A stretch of DNA of 64,000 nt, taken from NCBI RefSeq assembly GCF_002211285.1, contig NZ_LOKX01000007.1, positions 1 to 64,000 of the forward strand. The letters are read 5' to 3'. Each line of letters starts with the position of its first letter. Position 1 is the stretch's first letter. Below are positions 52,301 through 61,000 of this stretch, in pieces. Position numbers and translations under genes: made by a program. The notes under the pieces were generated by a model. That model was not told where the DNA came from. It did no database searches and saw only the letters and a program-made list of their open reading frames with translations. The DNA comes from Rhizobium sp. R635 (lineage in GTDB: Bacteria; Pseudomonadota; Alphaproteobacteria; Rhizobiales; Rhizobiaceae).

Positions 52301-52330
52301 CGCAACGCCACATTCTCGCGTGGCGTTGCG
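52301..52330. terminator. Bidirectional hairpin between the aldo-keto reductase and ppk2 genes
   Basis: CGCAACGCCAC and GTGGCGTTGCG are perfect 11-base arms around an 8-base loop, located between two convergent genes. No T-run on either side, so the strength is uncertain, but a shared terminator is likely. Confidence 0.6.
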
Positions 52331-52383
52331 GCGCCATGCGAGAACGTGGTCTTCAGCTATGAAAGCCCGTTGCGGCTATTGCT

Positions 52384-53298
52384 TCAATAACGCTCCGGTA
52401 CGCACATCTCAGGGGGCACCGGCGCCCTGGTGTAGTCGGCGTGACGGATGCGGTCCGGCAACTCGATTTCGGGCTTCGGGACATCCCCGTAAGGAATCTG
52501 CTCGAGAAGATGAGCGATGCAGTTCAGCCGCGCCCTTTTCTTGTCCACCGCCTGCACCACCCACCAAGGCGCTTCCTTGGTGTGCGTGCGCGCCAGCATT
52601 TCTTCCTTGGCCTTGGTATATTCCTCCCAATGGACACGGCTTTCCATGTCCATCGGTGAAAGCTTCCATTGCTTCAACGGATCGTGGATACGCATCTTGA
52701 AACGGAATTCCTGCTCCTCGTCGGTGATCGAAAACCAGTATTTGATCAGCACGATTCCAGAGCGGACGAGCATCCGTTCGAATTCCGGCACCGAGCGGAA
52801 GAACTCTTCGAGTTCGTCGGGGGTGCAGAAGCCCATGACGCGCTCGACGCCGGCGCGATTGTACCAGCTGCGGTCGAAGAGCACGATTTCGCCGGCAGTG
52901 GGAAGATGCGGGACGTAACGCTGGAAATACCATTGATGGCGTTCCCGCTCGGTCGGTGCGGGCAGTGCGACCGTGCGGCAGACGCGTGGATTGAGCCTCT
53001 GGGTCACGCGCTTGATCGCCCCGCCTTTGCCGGCCGAATCCCGGCCTTCGAACAGGACCACAACCTTCAGCTTCTTATGCTGAACCCAATCCTGCAGCCG
53101 CACCAGTTCGTGCTGTAACCGGAAAAGCTCCCGGAAGTAGATCTTTCGCTCGAGCGTCTGCTCGGCCGGTTCCGACATTCCTTCGGCGACCAGATCATCC
53201 AGCCTGTCCTCCTCCATCTGCATTTCCAGCTCCTCATCGAAGCTGTCGGCGATTTCGGCCTTTATCCGGCTGAGCTGGTCCTGATGTGTTTGAGACAT
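52384..53298 (-). CDS. ppk2: Polyphosphate kinase 2
   Basis: 304-aa class-I PPK2, which uses polyphosphate to phosphorylate ADP or GDP (or the reverse). Walker A FEGRDSAGKGGAIKR, ALPAPTERERHQWYFQRYVPHLPTAGEIVLFDRSWYNRAGVERVMGFC (Walker B and lid), and HDPLKQWKLSPMDMESRVHWEEYTKAKEEMLARTHT. Length is that of single-domain PPK2. The N-terminal acidic extension (EIADSFDEELEMQMEEDRLDDL) is common in alphaproteobacteria. Start at 53298, preceded by AGAAGGAAAAAGG. No exopolyphosphatase neighbour. Confidence 0.9.
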   Translation of the reverse strand: MSQTHQDQLSRIKAEIADSFDEELEMQMEEDRLDDLVAEGMSEPAEQTLERKIYFRELFRLQHELVRLQDWVQHKKLKVVVLFEGRDSAGKGGAIKRVTQRLNPRVCRTVALPAPTERERHQWYFQRYVPHLPTAGEIVLFDRSWYNRAGVERVMGFCTPDELEEFFRSVPEFERMLVRSGIVLIKYWFSITDEEQEFRFKMRIHDPLKQWKLSPMDMESRVHWEEYTKAKEEMLARTHTKEAPWWVVQAVDKKRARLNCIAHLLEQIPYGDVPKPEIELPDRIRHADYTRAPVPPEMCVPERY

Positions 53299-53437
53299 GG
53301 CCTTTTTCCTTCTGCTTCTTTGACAGGAGCATGTCCGTGCAACGGTTGTGTGACGACCCGTCATCAAAAGCTGAAACGGCTGCGCGCCTCCGTCGTTCCC
53401 CTGCCAGGCAGGCATATACAGCACGCGATGAGCGCGC

Positions 53438-53690
53438 CTAGAGCTTCCCTGCTCTGTACTGGCCGACAAGGTTCCGGCAGGCGCGGATCGTCAAGGCCAT
53501 GACCGTAAGCGTCGTGCCGGCGATGCCGCTGCCGGGGAAGGCGCTGGCGTCCGTGACGATGAGGTTCGGAGCGTCCCAGACCTGATTATACGGATTGAGC
53601 ACCGAAGCCTCCGGGGTTTCGCCCATGCGGGCGCCCGCGCCGGAGCCGATCACCAGCGTATAATAGACGATCTCAAACATGTCTTTTGGG
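53438..53690 (-). pseudogene. GMC oxidoreductase remnant with internal deletion
   Basis: The 80-aa frame joins an N-terminal-type FAD motif (YYTLVIGSGAGA) directly to the C-terminal end of a GMC flavoprotein: RMGETPEASVLNPYNQVWDAPNLIVTDASAFPGSGIAGTTLTVMALTIRACRNLVG. An intact GMC enzyme has about 500 residues between these ends. No promoter or ribosome site is evident. Best read as a gene that lost its middle; it abuts a truncated LacI gene. Confidence 0.7.
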
Positions 53691-53901
53691 TCGTCTCAAA
53701 ACAAACCATCAGCACTTCGATGCGCAGCGGGCCGCGATGAGCCTCGGGCAGCTTGCGCGGATATTCCAAAGCGCGCGCGGCAATGACGACCTTCTCGACC
53801 AGCTCGGCGCGAACGCCTCCGCGCCCGTTCAGAACCCGCTCGACCGTCGCGGTGCCCACACCGGCAAGACGCGCGATGTCCCGATAATTCGTCTTGCTCA
53901 T
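53690..53901 (-). pseudogene. Truncated LacI-family regulator (DNA-binding part only)
   Basis: MSKTNYRDIARLAGVGTATVERVLNGRGGVRAELVEKVVIAARALEYPRKLPEAHRGPLRIEVLMV is the start of a LacI protein (helix-turn-helix, hinge, first strand of the sensor domain). It breaks off after about 66 residues; the frame then runs into unrelated DNA at about 53700, next to the GMC remnant. The ligand-binding domain is missing. A short DNA-binding fragment could still be made. Confidence 0.7.
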
Positions 53902-53913
53902 ACTCGATTCCAT

Positions 53914-54159
53914 TCAAGGCGTCTGCGCTGCCTGACCCTGCCACGGATCGACGATAATGACACCGGCGCCGTCGAAATCTCTCACATTTCGCGTACCACG
54001 GTGAGATTGTGAACGAGTGCGGTCGCAGCAATCAACGCATCCCCCATTGCGCCGGTCGGGAATATGCAAATGCGCGCAGCGCGTTGCAACGGCGTCGTCG
54101 ATCGGCAGGATCCTCCCGGCGGGCGGGTTCCAACCCGCGAAAGCAGATTGATTAATCAT
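53914..54159 (-). pseudogene. Decayed VapC/FitB-type PIN toxin
   Basis: The reading frame ends with RNVRDFDGAGVIIVDPW, the usual PIN-toxin tail, and has AGRILPIDDAVATRCAHLHIPD upstream. The expected middle, PTGAMGDALIAATALVHNLTVV, lies in another frame (about 53995-54057), so two opposite single-base shifts have occurred. The N-terminus with the first catalytic Asp (LLDTNV) is absent. No antitoxin gene remains. This is a dead toxin. Confidence 0.7.
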
Positions 54160-54235
54160 CGAGAAACGATGATTTGGCTCGACACTATTATGGACAGATG
54201 TTCTATAAAGCGGACAGATTCAGCGGGAGCACGCC

Positions 54236-55420
54236 ATGCATCTTTCCATGTGGACCTATCCCTGGGACATTCAGGATCAGGGGCTCGACGCCTTCGCCGC
54301 CGAGCTTCGCGGGCGCGCGGGTCTCAACACGGTCAGCCTGGCGACCTCCTATCATGCCGGCCGTTTCCTTCAGCCGCGAAGCCCCAAGCAGAAGGCCTAT
54401 TTCCCCGAAGACGGAACGGTCTATTTCCGGCCGGATGAAGGCCTGTGGCAGGACAAGATGATCCGGCCGCTGATGGCCGGAAATGTCGCCGCGCGCGGCG
54501 ACATGCTGGAAGCGCTCGTCAAAGGGCGAGAAACGACCGGCCTCAAAGTCTCCTGCTGGACCGTCTGCCTCCACAATACCCGGCTCGGCATGCTGCATCC
54601 TGAACATGTGACGCACAACGCCTTCGGCAATCCGAACTGTTACAATCTCTGCCCCTCCAGCCCGGCGGCGAGAGACTATGCCGTCACCCTCGTTCGCGAC
54701 ATCACGAAGAACTATCGGCCCGATATGGTGGAGCTGGAAAGCCCTAATTTCATGGGCTTCGCGCACGAATACCATCACGAAAAAGACGGCGTCGGCCTGA
54801 ATGCCGAAGACGATTTCCTGCTGTCGCTCTGCTTTTGCGATCATTGCACGGCGCGCGCCGCAAAGGCCGGCGTGCCGGTCGAAGGTGCGCGCAGCACGGT
54901 TGCGCGCTTCATCGTCGAACTCTGCGAACGCGCCGTCCCGGAACGGCAGTTCCCGGACTTCCCGGCAGCCGGCATCGACGCATTCCGCGACCATCCCGAG
55001 CTGCATGCCTTTCTCGCCTGGCACAGCGAACCGGTGACCAGCCTGATCGGCGAGATCAAGGCAGCCGCCGATCCGGCCAGCCGCATCGTGCTCATCGACC
55101 TGAAGGACGGCTGGCTCGGCGGCGTCGATCTCGCGGCCACCGGCAAACTCTGCGACGGAGCAATTCTCTGCTGCTACGACATGGAGCCCGATGCGGTCGG
55201 CGATGTCATCCGCGCCGGCCGGGCGGCGCTCGGACCGGAAAAATTCCTCGGGGTAGGGCTACGCGTCTTCTATCCCGAGGTCAGCGAACCGGCGATCCTG
55301 GCCGCACGCGCCGGGGCCGCCATCGATGCAGGGGCTGACGGCGTCAATTTCTACAACTACGGCCTGATACCGGCAAAGCGCCTCGACTGGGTGAAGGCGG
55401 CGGTCGACGCAATCATCTAG
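54236..55420 (+). CDS. Hypothetical protein of 394 aa, possibly TIM-barrel
   Basis: Function unrecognised. It begins MHLSMWTYPWDIQDQGLDAFAAELRGRAGLNTVSLATSYHAGRFLQPRSP, alternates strands and helices to the end (ILAARAGAAIDAGADGVNFYNYGL), and so looks like a barrel resembling putative glycosidases. A CFCDHC cysteine cluster (199-204) and CPSSPAARD (139-147) are conserved-looking and may bind a metal. GGGAGC precedes the ATG. It converges on the deacylase gene with a four-base overlap of the 3' ends and lies next to the D-amino-acid-type operon. Confidence 0.65.
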   Translation: MHLSMWTYPWDIQDQGLDAFAAELRGRAGLNTVSLATSYHAGRFLQPRSPKQKAYFPEDGTVYFRPDEGLWQDKMIRPLMAGNVAARGDMLEALVKGRETTGLKVSCWTVCLHNTRLGMLHPEHVTHNAFGNPNCYNLCPSSPAARDYAVTLVRDITKNYRPDMVELESPNFMGFAHEYHHEKDGVGLNAEDDFLLSLCFCDHCTARAAKAGVPVEGARSTVARFIVELCERAVPERQFPDFPAAGIDAFRDHPELHAFLAWHSEPVTSLIGEIKAAADPASRIVLIDLKDGWLGGVDLAATGKLCDGAILCCYDMEPDAVGDVIRAGRAALGPEKFLGVGLRVFYPEVSEPAILAARAGAAIDAGADGVNFYNYGLIPAKRLDWVKAAVDAII

Positions 55421-56430
55421 GCTGCGATGGGTTCGGCGACCTGGATCAGGCAGTCGCCGGCCTGGCTGTCGCAATGCAGCCTGTGGGAGATGACGATGCC
55501 GCCTTCGGCAAAGCGCAGTTCTTCCTCCGGCTGCTCCAACCGTTCCAGGTCATGATACCAGCCGGCGAGATCGCCGGCGGAGACGGTTGCGCCGAGGGCT
55601 GCGGCAGGCTCGAACCAGCCCCTGCGGTTCGCATAGATGCCCTGGCTGTGGCGGGAGAGCGAGAGGAGCTGCAACGGCCCGGGTTCCGGCAGCGGCGCAC
55701 GCGACAGGATGGGACGCTCGATGATGCCGAGCGTAATGAGCAACCGGTCGATCGCCGCCGCCGTAAAGGCCATCGTCTCGGGCGTCACGGTTCCACCGCC
55801 GCCGAACTCGCCGGAAAGACCGATCGTTCCTGAGCGAGCGGCGGCACCCATCGATGTGGGCGCCGCCGGTCCGTTGTCGGCGATGAAGGCGTGCGAGGCG
55901 CCGAGCGCGCGCATCAGCGAGACCGATCGCTCAAAGCGGGCGGCGTCGGCCTGCCGTTCGATGAGCGTACAGGGCAGGTGCGCCATGGAGGTGCCGCCGG
56001 AATGCAGGTCGAGCGTGACCTCATGCCGGGGAAAGAGCTCATGTTCGAGGAAATGGGCCATACGCGCCGTCGGCGACCCCACGGGATCGCCGGGAAAAGC
56101 GCGATTGAGGTTGCCGCCGTCGAAGGGCGAGCAACGCTTGGCCACCATCACTGCCGGCAGGTTCGCCATCGGCAGGATGGTGACGGCACCGCGGATGTCC
56201 TCAAGCTTCATGAGCCGCATCAGCCGGGCGAGCTGGAGCTCGCCCTCATATTCGTCCCCATGATTGCCCGCCATCAGCAGCAGCGACGGCCCTTTGCCAT
56301 TCTGCAAGTGAAGGATCGGAACCCGGATCTGATAATAGGGCGAACGGTCGATCGAATAGGGAATGGCGAGGTGGCCGGCCTGCCGGCCATCTCGTGAAAA
56401 GTCGATCGGATTGACGAGGCCGCTGTGCAT
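55417..56430 (-). CDS. Succinylglutamate desuccinylase/aspartoacylase-family deacylase
   Basis: 337-aa zinc carboxypeptidase-like protein. Zinc ligands in AGNHGDEYEGE and TLDLHSGG; GNLNRAFPG Arg-region; IGLSGEFGGGGTV places the catalytic Glu. The C-terminal segment is longer than in AstE (DLAGWYHDLERLEQPEEELRFAEGGIVISHRLHCDSQAGD, beta-rich). It should remove an acyl group from an amino acid or similar amine. Last gene of the operon with RidA and the PLP enzyme, 31 bases after RidA. Confidence 0.82.
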   Translation of the reverse strand: MHSGLVNPIDFSRDGRQAGHLAIPYSIDRSPYYQIRVPILHLQNGKGPSLLLMAGNHGDEYEGELQLARLMRLMKLEDIRGAVTILPMANLPAVMVAKRCSPFDGGNLNRAFPGDPVGSPTARMAHFLEHELFPRHEVTLDLHSGGTSMAHLPCTLIERQADAARFERSVSLMRALGASHAFIADNGPAAPTSMGAAARSGTIGLSGEFGGGGTVTPETMAFTAAAIDRLLITLGIIERPILSRAPLPEPGPLQLLSLSRHSQGIYANRRGWFEPAAALGATVSAGDLAGWYHDLERLEQPEEELRFAEGGIVISHRLHCDSQAGDCLIQVAEPIAA

Positions 56431-56461
56431 GATGTCTCCAATGCGGGGGATTATCGTACCG

Positions 56462-56806
56462 TCAGAGGGCAGCGACCGCGGTCATTTCGACGCGCAGGTC
56501 GGGATCGGCGAGACGGGCTTCGGTGCAGGCGCGGGCGGGAGGATTTTCAATGTCGATCCAGCTGTCATAGACGCCGTTCATCGCCTCGAAATCGACGATC
56601 GCCGGCAAAAAGACGTTGACGGCGATGAGACGCGAGCGGTCCGTGCCGGCTTCTTTCAAAAGCGCGTCGATCTTGCCGAGCACGTCGCGGGTCTGGTCCT
56701 CGATGCCGGCCTTGCGATCTTCCGCGACCTGGCCGGCGATATAGACGAGCCCGCCATAGCTGACGGCCTGGCTCATGCGGGAACCTTTCTGGTAACGCTG
56801 GATCAT
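56462..56806 (-). CDS. RidA-family (YjgF) enamine/imine deaminase
   Basis: 114-aa protein, RidA type: MIQRYQKGSRMSQAVSYGGLVYIAGQVAED, QTRDVLGKIDALLKEAGTDRSRLIAVNVFLPAIVDFEAMNGVYDSWI, and PPARACTEARLADPDLRVEMTAVAAL with the signature Arg in ARACTEARL and Glu near the end. It hydrolyses reactive enamine/imine intermediates made by PLP enzymes. In the operon it follows such an enzyme, 34 bases away, which gives it a clear local partner. Confidence 0.88.
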   Translation of the reverse strand: MIQRYQKGSRMSQAVSYGGLVYIAGQVAEDRKAGIEDQTRDVLGKIDALLKEAGTDRSRLIAVNVFLPAIVDFEAMNGVYDSWIDIENPPARACTEARLADPDLRVEMTAVAAL

Positions 56807-56840
56807 GCAGGTTTTCCTTTTCTTGCTTTTGAGGAAGAGT

Positions 56841-58151
56841 TCAGCCGAAGCTTGTGAGATAGGCCGCCGTCACCGAATGGTCGGGATCGAGGCCGTAGAG
56901 GATGGCATGCCGGTCAAGGCAGGTGCAGGGATGCGAGATGCCGAACTCGATGACGTCGCCGACCGAAACATCGCTGTCGTCGGGCAGCGCCAGAAAGGCG
57001 TGCTGATCGTTGAGACGGAGAACTTCGGCACCCGCGAGATCGGCAAAATGCGCGCCGTTACGATAGAGCGCCAAAGGCCGCGGCAGGCCCTGGTCCATCG
57101 CCACGTCACGCATACCCATGCCCGAGATCGCAAGCCGCGGCTCCGGCCTCGACAGGACTTCGGCCCAGACCCGCAGCGCCGGACGGAAACCCGCCGTCGC
57201 TGAAACCGTCTCGCCGCCGATGCGGAAACCGCCCCGCGCATCGAGACCGGCAAGGCCGCGCTCATAAATGCCGTGATCGTGGAAGAAGATCGCGCCGCTG
57301 CGCAGCACGAGCCGGCAGGCAGGATCGGCTGCGACGGCGGCTGAGAGCCGCGCGACCACAATATCGAAAAACACCGAACCGCCTGCCGTGACGAGGAGCG
57401 GCCGATCATTGCCTATACGACCACGCAGCTTCGGCAGGAAATCCGATGTCATCGCCATCAGCGCGTCGATGCGCAGCCTCGTCTCCTGCACGTCGGCGGT
57501 CGCAGCCGCACCCTCATAGGCGGCAATACCCGTGAGCCGGAACGCCGGCGTCTCCACGGCGACGATCGTGTCGAGGATCCCCTCAGCGGCATCGGGACTG
57601 CGAAGACCCGCACGGCCAGCACCGAACTCCACCATCAGGCCGAGAGGCGGCAGGTCCGCACGCTCCTGCCATGCTGAGGAAAGAGCTTCGACGAGCGCTG
57701 CCGAATCCACAAAGATATGCAGTTCCGCGTCGGGATAGCCGCTAAGCAGGGCAGCAAGCCGGCGGGCAGCCGCCGCCCCGCCGATCTCGTTGGCGAGGAT
57801 CAGGCGGCGCTGTCCGGCCTTGAGCAAGACGGCGGCCTGGCGAATATCGGCAACCGTCGTGCCCCAGGCGCCGGCTGCGAGAAGCGCGTCCGACAGCACC
57901 GTCGACATCGGCGTCTTGGCATGCGGTGAGATTTCGGCGCCGTGGCTTCTCACATAGGCCATCATCAGTTCGGCATTGCCGGCGAAGGCCTGCCGGTCGA
58001 GCGAGATCAGCGGCAGCGCCATGCTGCCGTCATAGGGCTTCCATCCCTGCTTGCCGATTTCAGAGAGCGGGAGCGGCGGATGGCCCGGCGGAAAACCGCG
58101 CACCCGCTCGTCGATCACCATGTTTTCCGCCGCGGCGTGAAGGTCAGACAT
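56841..58151 (-). CDS. Type-III-fold PLP enzyme, D-threonine aldolase/D-serine dehydratase-like
   Basis: 436-aa alanine-racemase-fold enzyme. The PLP lysine is in ISPHAKTPMSTVLSDALLAAGAWGTTVADIRQAAVLLKAG (near residue 75); a metal site typical of this group appears in SHPCTCLDRH near the C-terminus (His and Cys). The family acts on D-3-hydroxy amino acids, either retro-aldol (glycine plus aldehyde) or dehydration to an enamine and then keto acid. RidA next door favours the dehydratase mode. Start at 58151 overlaps the amidohydrolase end by eight bases. Confidence 0.8.
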   Translation of the reverse strand: MSDLHAAAENMVIDERVRGFPPGHPPLPLSEIGKQGWKPYDGSMALPLISLDRQAFAGNAELMMAYVRSHGAEISPHAKTPMSTVLSDALLAAGAWGTTVADIRQAAVLLKAGQRRLILANEIGGAAAARRLAALLSGYPDAELHIFVDSAALVEALSSAWQERADLPPLGLMVEFGAGRAGLRSPDAAEGILDTIVAVETPAFRLTGIAAYEGAAATADVQETRLRIDALMAMTSDFLPKLRGRIGNDRPLLVTAGGSVFFDIVVARLSAAVAADPACRLVLRSGAIFFHDHGIYERGLAGLDARGGFRIGGETVSATAGFRPALRVWAEVLSRPEPRLAISGMGMRDVAMDQGLPRPLALYRNGAHFADLAGAEVLRLNDQHAFLALPDDSDVSVGDVIEFGISHPCTCLDRHAILYGLDPDHSVTAAYLTSFG

Positions 58152-59100
58152 GACGGCCTTTCCCGGTCTCGGTGGAATCCGCAATGCCGAGGCGATAGGT
58201 GTCATTAGCGGTGGCAAAGAACAAAGCGTGCTGCTCGTCATAAGACAGCTGCGAGGCAACCGTGCGGAAAACCCGATAGATCTCATCGAAAGAGGCATGC
58301 AGGCCCGCAACCGGGAAATCGCTCGCAAACATGGCACGTGCCGGGCCGAAACACTCGAGGCAATGCTCGATTACCGGCCGCAGGCTTTCGAGCGTCCATG
58401 CATTGTCGTAGGCGACGAGGTCGGAGATCTTCACGCGCACGTTCGGCTCACCCCCGAGCGCATGCAGGCCGCGGCGCCAGAGCGCCATGCCGTCCTGCGT
58501 GCGGTCGGCGGGACTGCCGCCGTGATTGAGCACGAAAAGCGTTTGCGGAAAGGCGCGCACGAGTTCGAGTGCGTCGCCCATCTGCCAGGAATAGAGCATC
58601 AGGTCGAAGACCAGCCCAAGCCGCGTGACATGGGCAAGCCCCGCCCGCCAGGCGGGATCGCTCATGCGATCCGGACGCGTGTCAAAACGCTTCGCCACAT
58701 CAGGATGCCAGCTTAGAATATCCCGGATGCCGACGACGTTGGGATTTTCCGCTTCCGCCTCGAGCAGGCGGATGGCGTCCGGCCCATCAAGGGGAACGCG
58801 CGCGACGTAACGGTGCGCAACGCCGGAGCTGCGGTCGAGGCCATCCAGCCAGCGGCTCTCTTCCAGCGGATAAGCAACGGACCAGCCGGCCTCCACATGC
58901 ACGGTTGCGATCACGTTCTGGCGGGCAGCATCGGCGCGATAATCGTCGATGCCATAGTCGCGCAGGATCGGCGCGAGGCTTCCGAAAACCATCTCCTCGC
59001 CTGAGGCCCGCACCTTCTGAAGCCAGGGGTGACGCTGCAGGCTGAGATCCCAGAGATGGTGATGCGGATCGATCACCGGCCCGTCATAGAGTTTCGTCAT
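58144..59100 (-). CDS. Amidohydrolase-2 family hydrolase (fuconolactonase-like)
   Basis: 318-aa metal-dependent TIM-barrel hydrolase of COG3618 type. DPHHHLWDLSLQRHPWLQ (metal-binding HxH), HVEAGW, VGIRDILSWHPD, LNHGGSPAD (conserved His), and MFASDFPVAGL (catalytic Asp). Family members open lactones such as L-fuconolactone or 2-pyrone-4,6-dicarboxylate. Overlaps both neighbours (ATGA with the permease stop, eight bases with the PLP gene), so it is an integral step of the pathway. Confidence 0.82.
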   Translation of the reverse strand: MTKLYDGPVIDPHHHLWDLSLQRHPWLQKVRASGEEMVFGSLAPILRDYGIDDYRADAARQNVIATVHVEAGWSVAYPLEESRWLDGLDRSSGVAHRYVARVPLDGPDAIRLLEAEAENPNVVGIRDILSWHPDVAKRFDTRPDRMSDPAWRAGLAHVTRLGLVFDLMLYSWQMGDALELVRAFPQTLFVLNHGGSPADRTQDGMALWRRGLHALGGEPNVRVKISDLVAYDNAWTLESLRPVIEHCLECFGPARAMFASDFPVAGLHASFDEIYRVFRTVASQLSYDEQHALFFATANDTYRLGIADSTETGKGRHV

Positions 59101-60038
59101 CTGCGCGCCTCGCGGCCCGAAACGAGCAGAAGTGCCAGGATCAGCGTGCCGAACATGATCGAGCGCCAGCCGGGCGAGGCGTTGACGACGGTGATCAGCG
59201 CCGTCGTCGTCACAAGCAGGATCGCCCCTGGAATGGTGCCGGCATAGGTGCCGCGGCCGCCCAAAATCGACGTGCCGCCGAGCACGACGGCCGCGATCGA
59301 CGTCAGCAGATAGGGGTCGCCGATGCCGACATAGCCTTGCCGGTTCATGCCGAGCACGAGAATGCCGGTAAGGCCGGCGAAGAAACCGGAGAGGGTATGG
59401 ACGATCAGCGTGTTGCGCGTGACGCTGACGCCGGAAAGCCGGGCCGCCAGCGGGTTTGCGCCCAGCGCCAGAAACCGTGCGCCGATCGGCATGCGGTGGA
59501 CGAGGAGGAGGACGACGATCGAAACCACGATCCACAGGATGATGCCGGCCGGGATGCCGAGCGGCCGCGACTGCCCGAGCAGGATAACCGCCGGATTGCT
59601 GACCGTGACCGCACTTCCGCCGGCGACGATGACGAGCAGGCCCTGCAGGAAGGTCGCCATGGCGAGCGTCATGATGATCGGCGGCACGCGGAGATAGGCG
59701 GCACCAGCACCATTCATCAGGCCGATGCCGGTGGCAATGGCAAGGGCCGCTGCGATGCCGACGAGCCCGGTCGGGTCCCAGGCGGGCGAAATCAACGGCA
59801 GCAGGATCGCCGTGACCGTGATAACGGCGCCGACGGAAAGATCGATGCCGCCCATCAGGATGACGAGCGTCTGGCCGGCGGCAACGATGCCGATCACCGC
59901 GGCGAGTTCGAGGAGGTAACGCAGGTGGCCGTAAGCGCCGAAACCGCGCAGCGTGAAGCTTGCGACGATCCAGACGAGGACGACCAGAAGGAGGGTCAGC
60001 GCCGGCGGATTGCGGAATGCGGATCTGATGACGTTCAT
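59097..60038 (-). CDS. Ribose-type ABC transporter permease, second
   Basis: 313-aa RbsC-family permease. TLVILMGGIDLSVGAVITVTAILLPLI (family signature MGGIDLSVG), GVSVTRNTLIVHTLSGFFAGLTGILVLG and LLTSIAAVVLGGTSILGGRGTYAGTIPGAILL. Predicted eight to ten membrane segments. The ATG at 60038 overlaps the first permease's stop, and its own end overlaps the amidohydrolase start: tight translational coupling. Confidence 0.87.
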   Translation of the reverse strand: MNVIRSAFRNPPALTLLLVVLVWIVASFTLRGFGAYGHLRYLLELAAVIGIVAAGQTLVILMGGIDLSVGAVITVTAILLPLISPAWDPTGLVGIAAALAIATGIGLMNGAGAAYLRVPPIIMTLAMATFLQGLLVIVAGGSAVTVSNPAVILLGQSRPLGIPAGIILWIVVSIVVLLLVHRMPIGARFLALGANPLAARLSGVSVTRNTLIVHTLSGFFAGLTGILVLGMNRQGYVGIGDPYLLTSIAAVVLGGTSILGGRGTYAGTIPGAILLVTTTALITVVNASPGWRSIMFGTLILALLLVSGREARR

Positions 60039-61000
60039 CGCCTTGCCCTCCATACGCCAAGAAGTTCCGGAACGGCGACCGCGCCGACGATGATCAGGCC
60101 TTGGGCGACGTATTGCGCGACCGGCGGGAAGCCCAGGAAGAACATGACGTTGATCATGACCGAGAGCAGCAGGCTGCCGCAGATCGCGCCGCGCATCGTG
60201 CCCTTGCCGCCGAGGAAACCGACACCGCCAAGCACGGCGGCGGCGATCGAATTCAGCGTGAAGGGCGTACCGATGACAGGATCACCGGAACCGGTCTGCG
60301 CGGCGACGAAGAGACCGGTCAGCGCGGCGAGCAGACCCGACAGCGCGAAGGCTGCGACCTTCACCCGTTCGACCGGGACGCCGGAGCGGAATGCCCCGAC
60401 CGGATTGTCGCCGGCGGCATAGATGCCGAGGCCGAGCGGTGTCGCGAGAAAGGCTTTCCAGAGCGCCAGGATCACGACGAGCAGCAGGAAGGCGACAGGC
60501 GTGTGGCCGGCAAGCACCGTCGACAGCCAATCGGGAATGTACCCACCCGGCCGCGGCAGCAGGATGAGCGCCACCCCACTGATGATGAAGGAGCCGGCAA
60601 GCGTGACGATGATCGCGGGCAACCTGAGATATGTGACGATGGCGCCGATGATGGCGCCGATAAAAAGGCCGGCAATTGCGACGGCGAGAATACCGCCGGG
60701 AACGCCGAGCGCCCCTTCCATCGTCGTCGCGGCGATCACGGCTCCAAGGCTGACCAGTGGACCGATCGCCAGCGTGATGCCGCCGTTCAGCATCAGCAGC
60801 GCCTGCGCCATGGTGACGAGGGCGAGCGGAAACCAGTTCTGCGTGAACTTCGAGAAGCCGCCGATCGAAAGAATGCCGGGAAAGAGCACGGCATAGAGGA
60901 TGAGAAAGGCGGCGACGACAAGGTACAGCCCGCCGAGGCCGCGGTTGCGGCGAAGCTGGATCGCCCCGTAGAGCCGGCCGGGTGACGAAATTGTGCTCAT
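60035..61000 (-). CDS. Ribose-type ABC transporter permease, first
   Basis: 321-aa RbsC-family permease; the two different permeases probably form a heterodimer. Segments: LVVAAFLILYAVLFPGILSIGGFSKFTQNWFPLALVTMAQALLMLNGGITLAIGPLVSLGAVIAA (the usual GGIDLS is GGITLAIG here), and LNSIAAAVLGGVGFLGGKGTMRGAICGSLLL. Divergence at the signature suggests specialisation. It overlaps the ATPase stop by four bases. Confidence 0.86.
   Translation of the reverse strand: MSTISSPGRLYGAIQLRRNRGLGGLYLVVAAFLILYAVLFPGILSIGGFSKFTQNWFPLALVTMAQALLMLNGGITLAIGPLVSLGAVIAATTMEGALGVPGGILAVAIAGLFIGAIIGAIVTYLRLPAIIVTLAGSFIISGVALILLPRPGGYIPDWLSTVLAGHTPVAFLLLVVILALWKAFLATPLGLGIYAAGDNPVGAFRSGVPVERVKVAAFALSGLLAALTGLFVAAQTGSGDPVIGTPFTLNSIAAAVLGGVGFLGGKGTMRGAICGSLLLSVMINVMFFLGFPPVAQYVAQGLIIVGAVAVPELLGVWRARR

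Noticed and set aside
58144..60060. 638-codon reading of the amidohydrolase extended through the permease gene
   Set aside because: Only the last 318 residues are an amidohydrolase, starting at MTKLYDGPVIDPHHH; the extension is an out-of-frame shadow of the permease.
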